Below are positions 34,129 to 46,100 of a DNA stretch of 64,000 nucleotides, in pieces. The notes under the pieces are model-generated. The model worked only from the letters and a program-made list of their open reading frames with translations. It had not been told where the DNA came from and made no database searches. The stretch is from CAYNRE01 sp964399535 (GTDB lineage: Bacteria; Planctomycetota; Planctomycetia; Pirellulales; CAYNRE01). Position 1 is the first letter of the stretch, and the number at the start of each line of letters is the position of its first letter. Both the position numbers and the translations under genes were made by a program. The stretch spans positions 1 to 64,000 of the forward strand of contig CAYNRE010000069.1 of the NCBI GenBank assembly GCA_964399535.1, given 5' to 3'.

Positions 34129-37100
34129 GAATCGCCCCCGCCAGCGGCGAATCCTGCGCATTCAATTCCCACCCCGACCAGCTCCGAAAGTGCGCGAGAC
34201 CTCCTCACTGGCCAGGTGCCCGGGGTAGCTCGGGCCGAACCGCCCCTCGCTTCGGCCAGCGCCCCGCGCGAGTACGCGCCCCGGCCGCGCTGGGCCATCG
34301 TTGGCTTGGCGCTGCGCTTTCCAGGGGCCGAGACACCAGCCCAATTCTGGCGAAATTTGACCCTGGGGACCGTTTCGATTGAAACCGGCCACCCCGACCC
34401 GTCCGCCCGCGGGGCACAACCGTCTGCCCACGCCCTGCGCGGCGACTGGGTCAGCGCCGTGCCTTCGGCGGGAGGGTTTCGCCAGTTCGATGCCCAACTG
34501 TTCGGCTACCGCCCCGACGAGGCCGCGGAAATCGATCCGCAGCAGCGTTGGCTCTTGGAGTGCGGTTACGAGGCCCTCGAGCTTGCCGGCTATCCGGCCG
34601 GAGATCGGCCCCGGGCGGTCGGCGTGTTCGCCTCGTGCGGGGTGAACGAGTACCAGCGCCGACTGGGCCGTCAACCGAAGCTGGCCGAAGATTTTCAGCG
34701 CGACCTGGCGGCCGGAGTCACCGATTTTGCCGCGCCTCGACTCTCGTACCAGTTGAACCTGACCGGTCCCAGCGTCACCGTTCAAACGGCTTGTTCCAGC
34801 GGCCTGGTCGCCCTGCACATGGCCTGCCAAAGCCTGGCCGCGGGCGAGTGCGAGCTGGCCCTGGTTGCGGCCAGTTCGATCTGGCTGCCCGAGCAATCGG
34901 GCTACCGCTACACACCGGGCGGCCTGGTTTCTCCCCGGGGGGTCTGCCGGCCGCTGGACGCCGAGGCCGATGGCATGGTCTTCGGCAACGGGGCCGCGGC
35001 GATCGTGGTCAAACCGTACGACGCCGCCTTGCGCGATCGCGACACGATTTGGGGCGTGGTTCTGGGTTCGGCCGTGAACAACGACGGACACGGCAAGGCC
35101 GGCTTCCTGGCCACGGGGCTCGACGGCAACGTTGGCGTGCTGCGCTCGGCCTGGCAGAGGGCGGGCATTCGCGGGAGCGAATTGGGGTACCTGGAATGCC
35201 ATGGCACCGGCACCCTGCTCGGCGACTCGCTCGAGCTTAGCGGTATCGCCCAGGCGCTCGCCGCCGACGCGGCGCCGGTCCGCTGTTGCGCCGTGGGGGC
35301 CGTAAAAGCCAACCTGGGTCACCTGGGCGTGGCCTGCGGACTGGCCGGGCTGATCAAGACGCTGCTCATGCTCCAGCACCGTCAATGGGTGCCGCAGCCA
35401 GGGGTGAGCCGGCCCAACCCACAGTTCGCCTGGCAAACGGCGCCGATCTTCGTGCCGAGCGCGCTCGGGCCTTGGCCCGCCCACGACTCCCTGCCGCGCC
35501 GCGCCGGCGTGAGCGCCCTGGCGCTGGGGGGCACGAATGTGCACGTCGTGCTCGAAGAGCCTCCGCCCCCACCGCTGGAGACGGCGACCGATCCGCGACA
35601 ATGGCACCTGCTCCCCCTCTCGGCACCCACGGCTCGGGGACTCGAGCGGCTGGCCGCGGCACTGGCCGACCAGCTCGAAACGGACCAGGCACCTCCCTTG
35701 GCCGATGTGGCGTTTACCCTCCAGCAAGGCCGCCGCGCCTGGCCGGCTCGAATGGCCGTTTTGGCCCGCACCGCTGGCGAGGCCGCGTTGGCGCTGCGCG
35801 GGGGGCGTCCCGAACTGGTCTGTCAGGGCCAGGCCTTCGAGGAGTGGGAGCTGGAAACGCCGTTGGAATTTGATTCCGCCGGAACCTCGCGCGAGGCGCG
35901 GCTCTCTGCCGACGATTGGCGGCGCTTGCCGTCGGCGCGTTGGGCTCCGGACCCCTCGGTCGACGCACGCCGCTGGGCACTGGTCGCCGAGCTGTGGCTA
36001 AGCGGTTGCGCCCTCGACTGGAGCAAGGTAGGGACGCAATCACGGGGGCGTCGCGTGCCGCTGCCGACCCACCCTTTCGATCGGGTCGATTGCTGGCTCG
36101 AACCCGACTCGCAGGGCCAACCGGAAGGGGCCTCGAAACGGCGAATCGATGCGAACCATTTGCCCGACCAACCGGCGGAATCGGCCCAGGCCGTGGCCAT
36201 CGTGGCAGTCGCCTGTCGACTGCCGGGGGCCGACAGCCCGGAGGGTTTTTGGCACTTGCTCGGCGAAGGCCGCGACGCGGTTGGGCCATTGCCCGCGGCC
36301 CGGGGGCGATTGCCGGGGCAACACCTGCTGGCCGGTGCGGTGGCCGGCTACCTGGCCGATGTCGCCGGGTTCGATGCCCCGCTGTTTGGTTTCTCGGCCC
36401 GAGAAGCTCGTGTGGTCGACCCGCAGCAGCGGCTCTTGCTCGAACTGGCTTGGGAGGCCTGGGAACGGGCCGGCCATCGTCCGGGCGAAATGGGCGGCGC
36501 CGGTACGGGCGTGTACATCGGCGTATCGAGCACCGACTATCTCAGGTTGCTCGATCGCCTGGGGGCCCAGCAAGATGCCCACGTGGCGACCGGCAATGCG
36601 GCCTCGATGGTGGCCAATCGAATTTCGTACACCTTCGACTTGCGTGGCCCGAGCCTGGCGGTCGACACGGCGTGCTCGTCGTCGCTCGTGGCGATCGGGC
36701 TCGCGTGCGAGAGCCTGGTGCGGGGCGAGTGCGACCGGGCCCTGGCCGGTGGCGTGAATCTGATTCTCGTGCCCGAGAGTAGCCAGCCCCTGGCGGCGGC
36801 CGGAATGCTTTCGCCCAGCGGGCGGTGTCACACCTTCAGCCGCGATGCCGACGGCTATGTGCGCGGCGAGGGCGCGGCGGTGGTCGTGCTCAAGCGGCTG
36901 AGCGACGCTCGCCGCGACGGCGACCCCATTCTGGCCCTGCTGCGCGGCTGGGCGGTGAACCACGACGGCCACGCCAAGGCCGGCTTCACGGCCCCCAACC
37001 CCCGGGCCCAGCGCGAAGTGATCGAAGCGGCCTGGCGCCGCGCCGGTTGCTCGCCCAGCTCGGCCAGCTACTTCGAGGCCCACGGCACGGGCACCCCCCT

Positions 37101-40100
37101 GGGCGACCCCCTGGAGTGGCAGGCTCTGTGCGACGTGGTACGCGACCACGCCTCGCAGGGCGAACCGTCGGGCATTCAGCGGCCAAGAGGCCGAATTGCC
37201 GTCGGCTCGGTCAAAACCAACCTGGGGCACCTGGAAGCCGCGGCGGGCATCGCGGGGCTGATCAAGGTGGTCCTCGCGCTTCAGGAGGGCCAGCTTCCCG
37301 CCTCGCTGCACTGCGCCGAGCCCAATCCGCGGCTCGACGCGGTTGGGGGGCCGCTTTACGTGAACGATCGCCTGCGCCGCTGGGACGCCGCCGGCACTGG
37401 GCCGCGGCGAGCCGGCATCACCTCGCTGGGCGCCGGGGGTGTAAACGCCCACCTGGTCGTGGAAGAACCTCCAGGGGCCGGGCCGCGACCGACGGCGCCG
37501 TCGACATCCAACCGCGACGAAGTGCTGCTGCTCTCGGCCGCCAGCCGCGAGGCGCTGCGAACGCTCGCACGGCGCCATGCCGAGGCACTCCTCGCGCGGC
37601 CCGAACTGGAACCGGCCAGCGTTTGCTTCACGGCCGCCTGCGGCAGGCGCCCCATGCGCTACCGCCTGGCGGTGGTCGGCCGCTCGACCGCCGAATTGGC
37701 CAGTAAACTCTGGACCTGGCTCGCCGGGCCGGAACAAGCGCCTCTTGGCCAGCTCGGCGTCTTCCTCAACCAGCCCGAACCGTCGGAACCGCGCCACTCG
37801 TCGGACCACGACCCGGGGAGGGGCCCCTGGGCATGGGAGCTATCCGGCGACGATGCCGTTGCGGTCGCCCCCTATTTGCCGACCGACGATTGGGACCAGC
37901 CCGCCGAACTGGTCGACTGGCTCGAAGCGCACTCGGTGAGCAACCGCGCCACGATCGCAGCGGGCGCCGTGCAAAGTCTCGACCAGCCCGCCCCGCCGGC
38001 GCACGCGAACCTGGCTCGATCGCTGGCCCAGCTTGCCAGTGCGGGCGCGGTGGTGGATTGGAAAGCCTGGTATGCGGGCCGTCCGGTGCGACGACTGGTG
38101 CTGCCGACCTATCCGTTCGAGCGAGAGCCCTACTGGGTCGAGGCTCCTTCCCCCAGGCAGCCCGGCATCGTGCCGCCAGCCAACCTGCCAACCGAAGCGG
38201 CGCCGCCGACCGAGGCGATCCCGGCCGCGGTGGCTCGCGAAGCAGAGCTGCGACCTGGCGACCCCGCGGGCGAACCCTTGCCCCCCGTCGCGGCGCCGCA
38301 GGCACCAGCGCGTCTGCCTGGTTCGGAACCCAGCCAGGAGCCTCGCTGGGACTTTGGCCGTCTGCAAGCGTTATGCCATTCGCTTCTCAGTCAGGCCCTG
38401 GGGCTGGACCCCGAGCGCGTGGAGTGGACGCGACCGTTCGTCGAGCTGGGGGTAACCAGTGTGCTGGCGGTCGAGCTGGCTGGGCGGTTCGCCCACCAGC
38501 TGGAGCGCGAACTTCCGCGCACCCTGCTCTTCGACCACCCGACCCTCGAGCGGCTCGCTTGGCACCTTTGGGAAACTTGGCCCGGAGCCAGGGCACCTTC
38601 GCGCCGACTGGTGCCTGAAGCTGGGCCCGCGGCACCGAGTTCCGTTGCTGAAATTCCCTGGGATCGCAACGGCCTTGCCCTGGAGCCAACGAGCGGACCG
38701 ACGCGGGCCGAGGCGACACCCGACGAATCGATACCCAACCCGCGCGCCATCGCCGTGATCGGGCTGGGGGCTCGCCTGCCGGGAGTCGAAACGCCGGAAG
38801 ACTTTTGGAAGCTCTTGGTCGACCAGCGCTGTGCCGTGTGCGAGGCTCACCCGCGGCGCTGGCCCCAGCCCCCTGGCGAGGCCCCCGCGATTCATCGCCG
38901 GGCAGCGCTGCTCGAGGCAATCGATCAATTCGATGCTCGCTTCTTTCGCGTCTCGCCCCGCGAGGCCCGGGCCATGGATCCGCAGCAGCGGCTCTTGCTG
39001 GAAGTGGCCTGGGAAACCCTGGAGCGATCGGGCTATGCCGGCGGAAAACTCCGCGGCCGCACCACGGGCGTATTCGTGGGTACCATGAGCAGCCAATACC
39101 ACGCGGGGGGTGCCGGCGACTACAGCGGCACCGGGACGGCGTCGTCGCTCGTGGCCAACCGATTGTCGTACTTTCTCGACCTGGCCGGTCCTTCGCTTTC
39201 GCTCGACACCGGGTGTTCCTCCTCGCTGGTCGCCTTGCACCTGGCCATCGAGAGCCTGCGCCGCGGCGAGTGCGAGTTGGCCCTGGCCGCCGGCACCCAG
39301 GTCGGCGTCGCGCCCGAGCATTACGAAATGCTAGCCGCGCTGCAGGCCTTATCCGCCTCGGGACAGTGCCGAACCTTTGACCAGCGGGCCGATGGCTACG
39401 TCGTGGGCGAGGGAGTCGGCGTCCTGCTCTTGAAACCGCTCGACCGGGCCCTGGCCGACGGCGATTCGATCGCCGGCGTGATTCTCGGAGCCGCCGTGGG
39501 GCACGGCGGGCAGTCGAGTGGTTTGACTGTGCCCCATGCTGCTTCGCAAGCGCGGGTCATCCGCGCGGCCTTGGAGGATGCGCAGGTCTCCGCCACCTCG
39601 ATCGACTACGTCGAGGCCCACGGCACCGGTACCCCCCTGGGCGATCCAATCGAAGTGCAAGCCCTGGAGCAGGTTTTTCGGACCGCCGGGTGCCAGCCCC
39701 AGAGCGTAGCGCTTGGTTCGCTTAAGACCAACCTGGGCCATTTGGAAGCCGCCGCGGGAATCGCCGGGGTAATCAAAGTACTGCTGGCGATGCGGGCCGA
39801 GCAGCTGCCGGCCAGCTTGCATCTGCGCGAACCGAACCGCGCGATCGGCCTGGCCAGTTCGCCTTTCTTCTTGCTCGATCGGCCGCGTCGTTGGTCGCGC
39901 GGTGGGCGACCACGGCGGGCAGGGATCAGCGCCTTTGGCATCGGTGGAACCAACGCGCACGTGGTGGTGGCCGAACCACCGCCTGCCAGACCCGCGTTGC
40001 CGCGCCGGCCCGCCGGCACGAGCCAACCGTCTCTCGTGTTGCTGTCCGCACAGTCGCAACAAGCCTTGACCGAATTGGCGGCTCGGCTGGCCGATTTTTG

Positions 40101-43100
40101 CCTGCGGAACCCTGCCTGCGACCTGGTCGACCTGGCCTACACGCTGGCCGTGGGCCGTCCCCATTGGCCACATCGCGCCGCGCTGGTCGTGTCCAATCTG
40201 GAAGAACTGCGCGCCGGGCTGGCCGACCTGGCTGCCGGGCACCCCCGGCCGGGCATTTCGCTGGGAGAGGCGTCGCTCGCCAACCGGCCCATTTCACCCC
40301 GCAGCGAGGCGACGATCGCCCCTGGCCAGGAGGCGTCGGTCGAGCGGCTCGCCAGGCTGGCCGGCGACTACGTAACCGGCGTGCCGCGCGATTGGGCGAG
40401 CCTGGCCCAGGGCTACGGGCACACGATCGAACTGCCGACCTATCCGTTCCAGCGTCGCCGGTATTGGCTCGACGCCAAGCAACCCTCTGGTCAGCTCCAG
40501 GTTGCCGGCTCCGGGCGCGAGATCGAGAGCCCGGACTTGGCTTGCTGGAAACTTGAGCTGCGCCCCGTTTCGTCCGCCCAGGGCGGAACGGATCCGTCGA
40601 TCGCCTCACCGGCGCCGGTGATCTTCGTCGACCGCAGCGCTGCCCGAGCCGAGCAACTGGCTCAGGCCTGGCGAGCTCGCGGCGGCTGGGCCGAAACGCT
40701 GATCGTTCCCACGGCAGATTCGGACGAGGATTCGCTGCCAACCCGGTTGGCCGCCCAACTGGATTCCGCCGCCAAGCTCGCCGCGGTCTGTTGGCGGGCC
40801 GACGACGCCGCTTCGCTCCTGGCGTGTCTGCGGGCCTTGGCTCGTTGGCGCACGGAGCAGCGCGCCCACGAGCCGCTGACCGTGTTGGCCCTTACCGAGG
40901 TGCCTTTCGGTCCGGCGCTGCCGACGGCCGAACAAACCGAGCGGCTCGCCGCACTGGGTTTGGGACTCGGGCTGGTTGCCGAAGTTCCCTCGGTCCAGTG
41001 GCGCGTTCTGGCCGCTGAGCTACCGCTGTCGCCGGCGCAATGGGCCGACCGCGTTGCCCAGGAACTGGCCTCGGGCTCGCGCGCCCCATGGGTGCTGCAC
41101 CGCGGCGGCCAACGGTGCGAACCAGTGCTGGTGCCCGCCCCGGCGCCCGGTGGGCCCAGGCCGACCAGTGGCTGGCGCCGCCGAGGAGCGTACCTCATCG
41201 TGGGCGGCGCCGGCGGGCTGGGATCCACCTTGGCCAGACACCTGGCCCGCCGCTATCAGGCGCGGTTGCTGCTCACCGGGCGGCGGGATGCGGCCGACCC
41301 GGCAATTGCGGAATTGCTCGACGAGCTGCGCGGGCTGGGCTGCTCCGAGGCGCTTTATGCCCAGGGGGACGTGGCCCAGGCCGGCGTTGCCGAGCGCTGG
41401 CTGGCCGACGCCGAGCGCCGCTGGGGCACGCTCGATGGGGTGCTGCATGCGGCGGGCACGGTCGATCGTCGAAACACTTCGCTGTGGTCGAAATCCGCGG
41501 CATCGATTGCCGAAACCTGGGGGGCTAAGGTCGCCGGAAGCCGCGCCCTGTGGTTGGCCGCCACGCCGCAGCGGGCCCGCAAGGTGGTGCTCGCTTCGTC
41601 GCTGGCAGCGCTCGATGGCCACCTGGCCGCCGGACTGGCCGACTACGCCGCCGGGTGCTGGCTCCAATGGCTCTTGGCGGCGCTGGCCGAGCAGCCGCAC
41701 GACCAGCGTTTGCTCGTTTGGCTCTGGGGGCCATGGCGTGGCACCGGCCTGACGTCGTCGACCGACGAAATCACCGGAGGCCGCCTGGCAGATCAACAAA
41801 CCATCGATCCCGAGGCAGCCTGCGAACGGTTGGGGCGGTCGCTCGCCGAGCCAGACGCGGCGTGGGTGGCGCCGGGAGGGCTGGCGCTTCCGGCCGGATT
41901 GCGAGTCGCGCAGCAACCGGGACTCGATTCGCCCATGCTGGCTCACTCCGCTTCGACTCGCTCCGCTGCGACTCACCCCCTGGCGGCTGACGGCGATTGC
42001 CAACCCCGCGGTATCGCGCTACCGGCCACGGCAAGTAAGCCGCCGCGGCCCGAAACCGAGCAGCAGCCGATCGCCGTGATCGGCGTTTCCTGCAAGTTCC
42101 CGGGTGCCAGCGGGCCGGAACAGTTTTGGCGCAATCTGGCGGCCGGGATCGACTCGGTCGAGGAGATTCCAGCCGACCGCTGGGACTGGCGCCGGCGGTA
42201 CCACCCGACGGACGAGGGTCCCGAGATCTCCCGCTCGAAGTGGGGAGGCTTCGTCCACGATTTCGCGATGATCGACGCGGAGTTCTTCGGCATTCCCGCC
42301 CGCGAGGCCCGCTGGATGGATCCTCAGCAGCGGATGTTGCTCGAAGGAACGTGGGAACTGCTGGCACGCGCCGGCTATCAGCCCGAGCAATTGGCCGCCG
42401 GGCGCACCGGTGTTTTTGTCGCGGCCAATAGCCAGGAATTCCCCGGGCTGGTGGTCAAACTGGGGCTCGACACCGAGGCCAACCGCCACGCCGGCACGGC
42501 CCCCTCGATGCCCGCTACCCGGCTTTCCTATCAGTTCAACTTTGCCGGTCCGGCGCTCACGGTCGATACGGCGTGCAGTTCCTCGCTCATGGCCGTTCAC
42601 TGGGCCTGCCGCAGCCTGCGCGCGGGCGAATCGGACGTGGCCATCGCCGGCGGCGTGAACTTCATTTATGCCTGGGCGGGCTGGGTCATGCTTAGCCAAG
42701 CGCGGATGCTCTCGCCCACCGGCCGTTCACGGGCTTTCGACCAGGGGGCCGATGGTTTCGTGCGGAGCGAGGGCTGCGGGCTGGTGCTGCTCAAGCCGCT
42801 GGCCAGGGCCTTGGCCGATGGCGATCAGGTGTTGGCCGTAATCCGCGGTTCGGCCGCCAACAACGATGGCCGGGCCAAGGCGGGTTTGCAGGCGCCCAGC
42901 CCGATTGGTCAGCGCGAGTGTTTGTTGGCCGCCTACGCCGATGCCGGTATTTCGCCCGCCGAAATCGAGCTGCTGGAAGCCCACGGCACCGGCACCTCGC
43001 TGGGCGACCCGATCGAGGTGGAAGCTCTCGGCGAGGCGTTTGCTCGAGCGACCTCGCGGCAGGCCGCCTGCGCCCTGGGGTCGGTCAAATCGAATATCGG

Positions 43101-46100
43101 GCACGTCGAGTCAGCGGCGGGCGTGGCCGGCCTGATCAAAGCCGTACTGGCGGTCGAACGAGGCCAGCTTCCGCCGACCCTGCACCTTGCTGAGCCCAAC
43201 CGCCTGATCGATTGGGCAGGGGGGCATTTTTACCTGAACGACCGCCTGCGGCCGTGGCGCGGTTCGGGTCCGCGTCGGGCCGGCGTCAGCTCGTTTGGTT
43301 TTGGCGGCACCAATGTACACGTAGTGTTGGAACAGGCGCCCGACCCCTTGCCGCGCGAGCCGCGCCCTGAGCGCGAAGCCCAGGTGCTGGTGCTCTCCGC
43401 TCGCAGCGCGGCGGCCCTTGACGATCTGGCCGCCCAATACGCCCAGCGGCTCGAATCGCTACCCTCAGCATCCCTCGGCGACCTGTGCTTCACCGCCAAC
43501 ACCGGCCGGCAGCCATTCAAGCACCGGCTAGCCGTGGTGTTTTCCACGGCCGCCGAGGGTGCCGGCTTGCTGCGCCAGTACCTAGGCGCCGACCCCGGCC
43601 CCACCGGTTCGGTTTCAGCGCCACGCACCTTGCTCGGACCGGCGCTCTGGTCCGGCGGCCCCCAGCGGGCCGGGTACGACACCGATTCCCTCGTCGATTC
43701 CGCACTACGCCAGGGGCGCCAGACCGGTTCGCTTGCTGTCCGGGTCGTGCGTTGGTGCCGTGGGCCGCTGGCCCAAAAGCTGCTCGCCGAGTGCTCTGTG
43801 GAATCGCCCCAGGCGGCCTCCGAGGGGCATCCGGCCATCGGCGACGACGTCCCCGTCTCGCTCGGCGAAATTCAGACCGTGGCCGCCCTGTTTGTCGCGG
43901 GCTGCGAGGTCGATTGGCAAACGCTTTATCCGGCCGCGGCCTACCGGCGAATGCCACTGCCGACCTACCCCTTCCAGCGAAAGCGATTCTGGATCGGTGC
44001 GGAGTTCACGCTCGATCAATTGGCCGACGGGCCGGGGGCCGAGGCCCTGCGGGCCGAGTTGCTTCGGCCGGGCAGTCGGAAGACGCCGGCAACGATTGCT
44101 TCGCCCGTAGCGCCCCTGGCCATCGGCACCGACACCACCGCCAGCCTGGCAGCGACCGATTCGCCGCCGGCGCACTCCGTTGACGGGGCCAGCCACCGTG
44201 CCCCGGCGGTCATCACGGCCGACGATCCGATTTGGCAACTCGTGTCCGAGCCTTTCTGGCAGCCCGCCCCCCAGGGCTTGCCGCGAGACCTGCCGCCCGG
44301 TGGATGGCTCCTGACCTGCGATTCGCTGGGCCTTGCCGAGCGGCTGGCTTCGCAATTGCAAGCCTGCAACTGCGAGGTGATTCTGGCCAGGCCGACCGAC
44401 GCGGAACGCCCGTGTGGCCCCGCAGAACTTGGGTACGACCCACAGCGCCCGGGTGAAGCGGCCCGGCTGGTCGATACCGCGACCGCGCGGCTGGGCCAAG
44501 TGGCGGGGGTGGTCCACCTGGCCGGATGCCGGCATGCCGGTGCCTGGCAAACGGTCGACCCGTGGCGGCCGGCCACTGCCGGCAGCCTGGCCCTGGCGGT
44601 CGAACTAATCACCGCGCTCGGACAGCGTGCGGCCGCGAGCAATCACCCCTGTGAGCTCTGGCTCGTGAGCCGCGGCGCACACCGCACCAGCGGCGACGCC
44701 TCGACGAGCCGCCTCCAGCCCGAGCTGGCCGGTTATGGGCCGCTAGCCGACGCGGCCCCGGAGGAATTCCCCGGCTTGCGGGTACGAGCGGTGGATCTGG
44801 CGCTGAACGATTCCTCGGCAAGCGAGGCGGCGGCCACCGAGGCCGACGGACTGCTGGGACTGATGCGGCGCGACTCGGCCGACCGGAAGTTGGCCCTGCG
44901 AGCGGGGTTGGCCTGGCGGCGTGCCGTCCGCGGCGCCGTCCCGCGATCGCTTCGCTTGCCTCCCTGGCACGCCGAGGGGGTGTACCTCATCACCGGCGGC
45001 TGGGGCGATATCGGCCAGGTGCTGGCCGAAACGATCGTGCAGTCTGCCGGACCGGGCGTGCGGTTGGTTCTGGTTGGCCGCAGCACCTGGCCCGAGAACG
45101 CTGCCGACGTAGCGCGTGGCAGCGACCAAGCCGCCTGGCAAACCTGGCTAGCGCGGTTCGCAAGCGACAACGACCTGACGCGACGCTTGCAGGCCCTGCG
45201 CCGGCTGGCCCAGCAGGGTGCGGAGGTAATGCCCCTGGCGGCCGACGTAGCCGACTTCCAGGCAATGCGCGGCGCGGTCGACGAAATCCAGCGCCGCTGG
45301 GGCCGACTCGACGGAGTGATTCACGCCGCGGGCCTGCTGCGCGACGGGCTCCTGTGGCAGCGCACACCCGACGATTTCTGGAAAATCGTGGCGCCCAAGT
45401 GGGGTGGCGCCTGGGTGCTCGACCGGGTCACGGCGGGCCTGCCGCTCGATTTCTTCGCCGTTTGTTCGTCGCTTTCGGCACTGGAGGCCGGGCCGGGGCA
45501 TGCCACCTACGCCGCGGCCAACGCGGCCGCCGATGCCCTGGTGCACGACCGCCGCGCGCGGGGCCTGCCCGGAGTAACGATCAACTGGGGGCTCTGGTCC
45601 GATACCCGCGCCACGGCTTCGCAGCGTTACCGCCAATGGGCCGCCGCGGGCGGAGTGGGCGCGATCGAGCACCGCGAAGGGGCCGCCGCGCTGGAGCTGG
45701 CCCTGGCCGCGGGCCCCCCGCAGCTTGTCATCAGCCGCGCCACCGGTCTCGCTCACGACCGCACAACCACCGCGGCCGTGCCACCCGGCAGTTCCGCGGC
45801 AACCGGGCGCGAGCGGTTCGACTGGAACACCCTGATCGAACGCGGGGCCTCGGCACTCGACCAAGGATTGGCCGACCTGGCGCCCGGCGCCCAGCGGTTT
45901 CAAGCCGCGCAGCAAGCCCTGGACCGATTGAGCGGAGCCTATATCGAAGCGGGACTGGCTCGACTGGGCGTGATTCAAGAGGGTACTTCGCTCGACCTGG
46001 ACGACCTCGCCGACCGCGCGGGCCTGTTGCCCCGTTTCCGCCGGATGCTGCCCGAGCTGATCGATATGCTCGTCGAAGACGGGGCGCTGGTGCGCGAGGG

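Noticed and set aside
34162..35727. Long minus-strand open frame opposite the PKS
   Set aside because: Several such frames lie opposite the PKS, e.g. also 36040-37809 and 45148-46677. They have no family-like motifs and follow from high GC and the codon pattern of the true plus-strand gene.
44041..44990. Possible dehydratase between KS4 and KR2
   Set aside because: I looked for an HxxxGxxxxP motif here and in the other inter-domain regions. The segment reads as the structural subdomain of a KR, and no DH or ER motif was found anywhere in the PKS.
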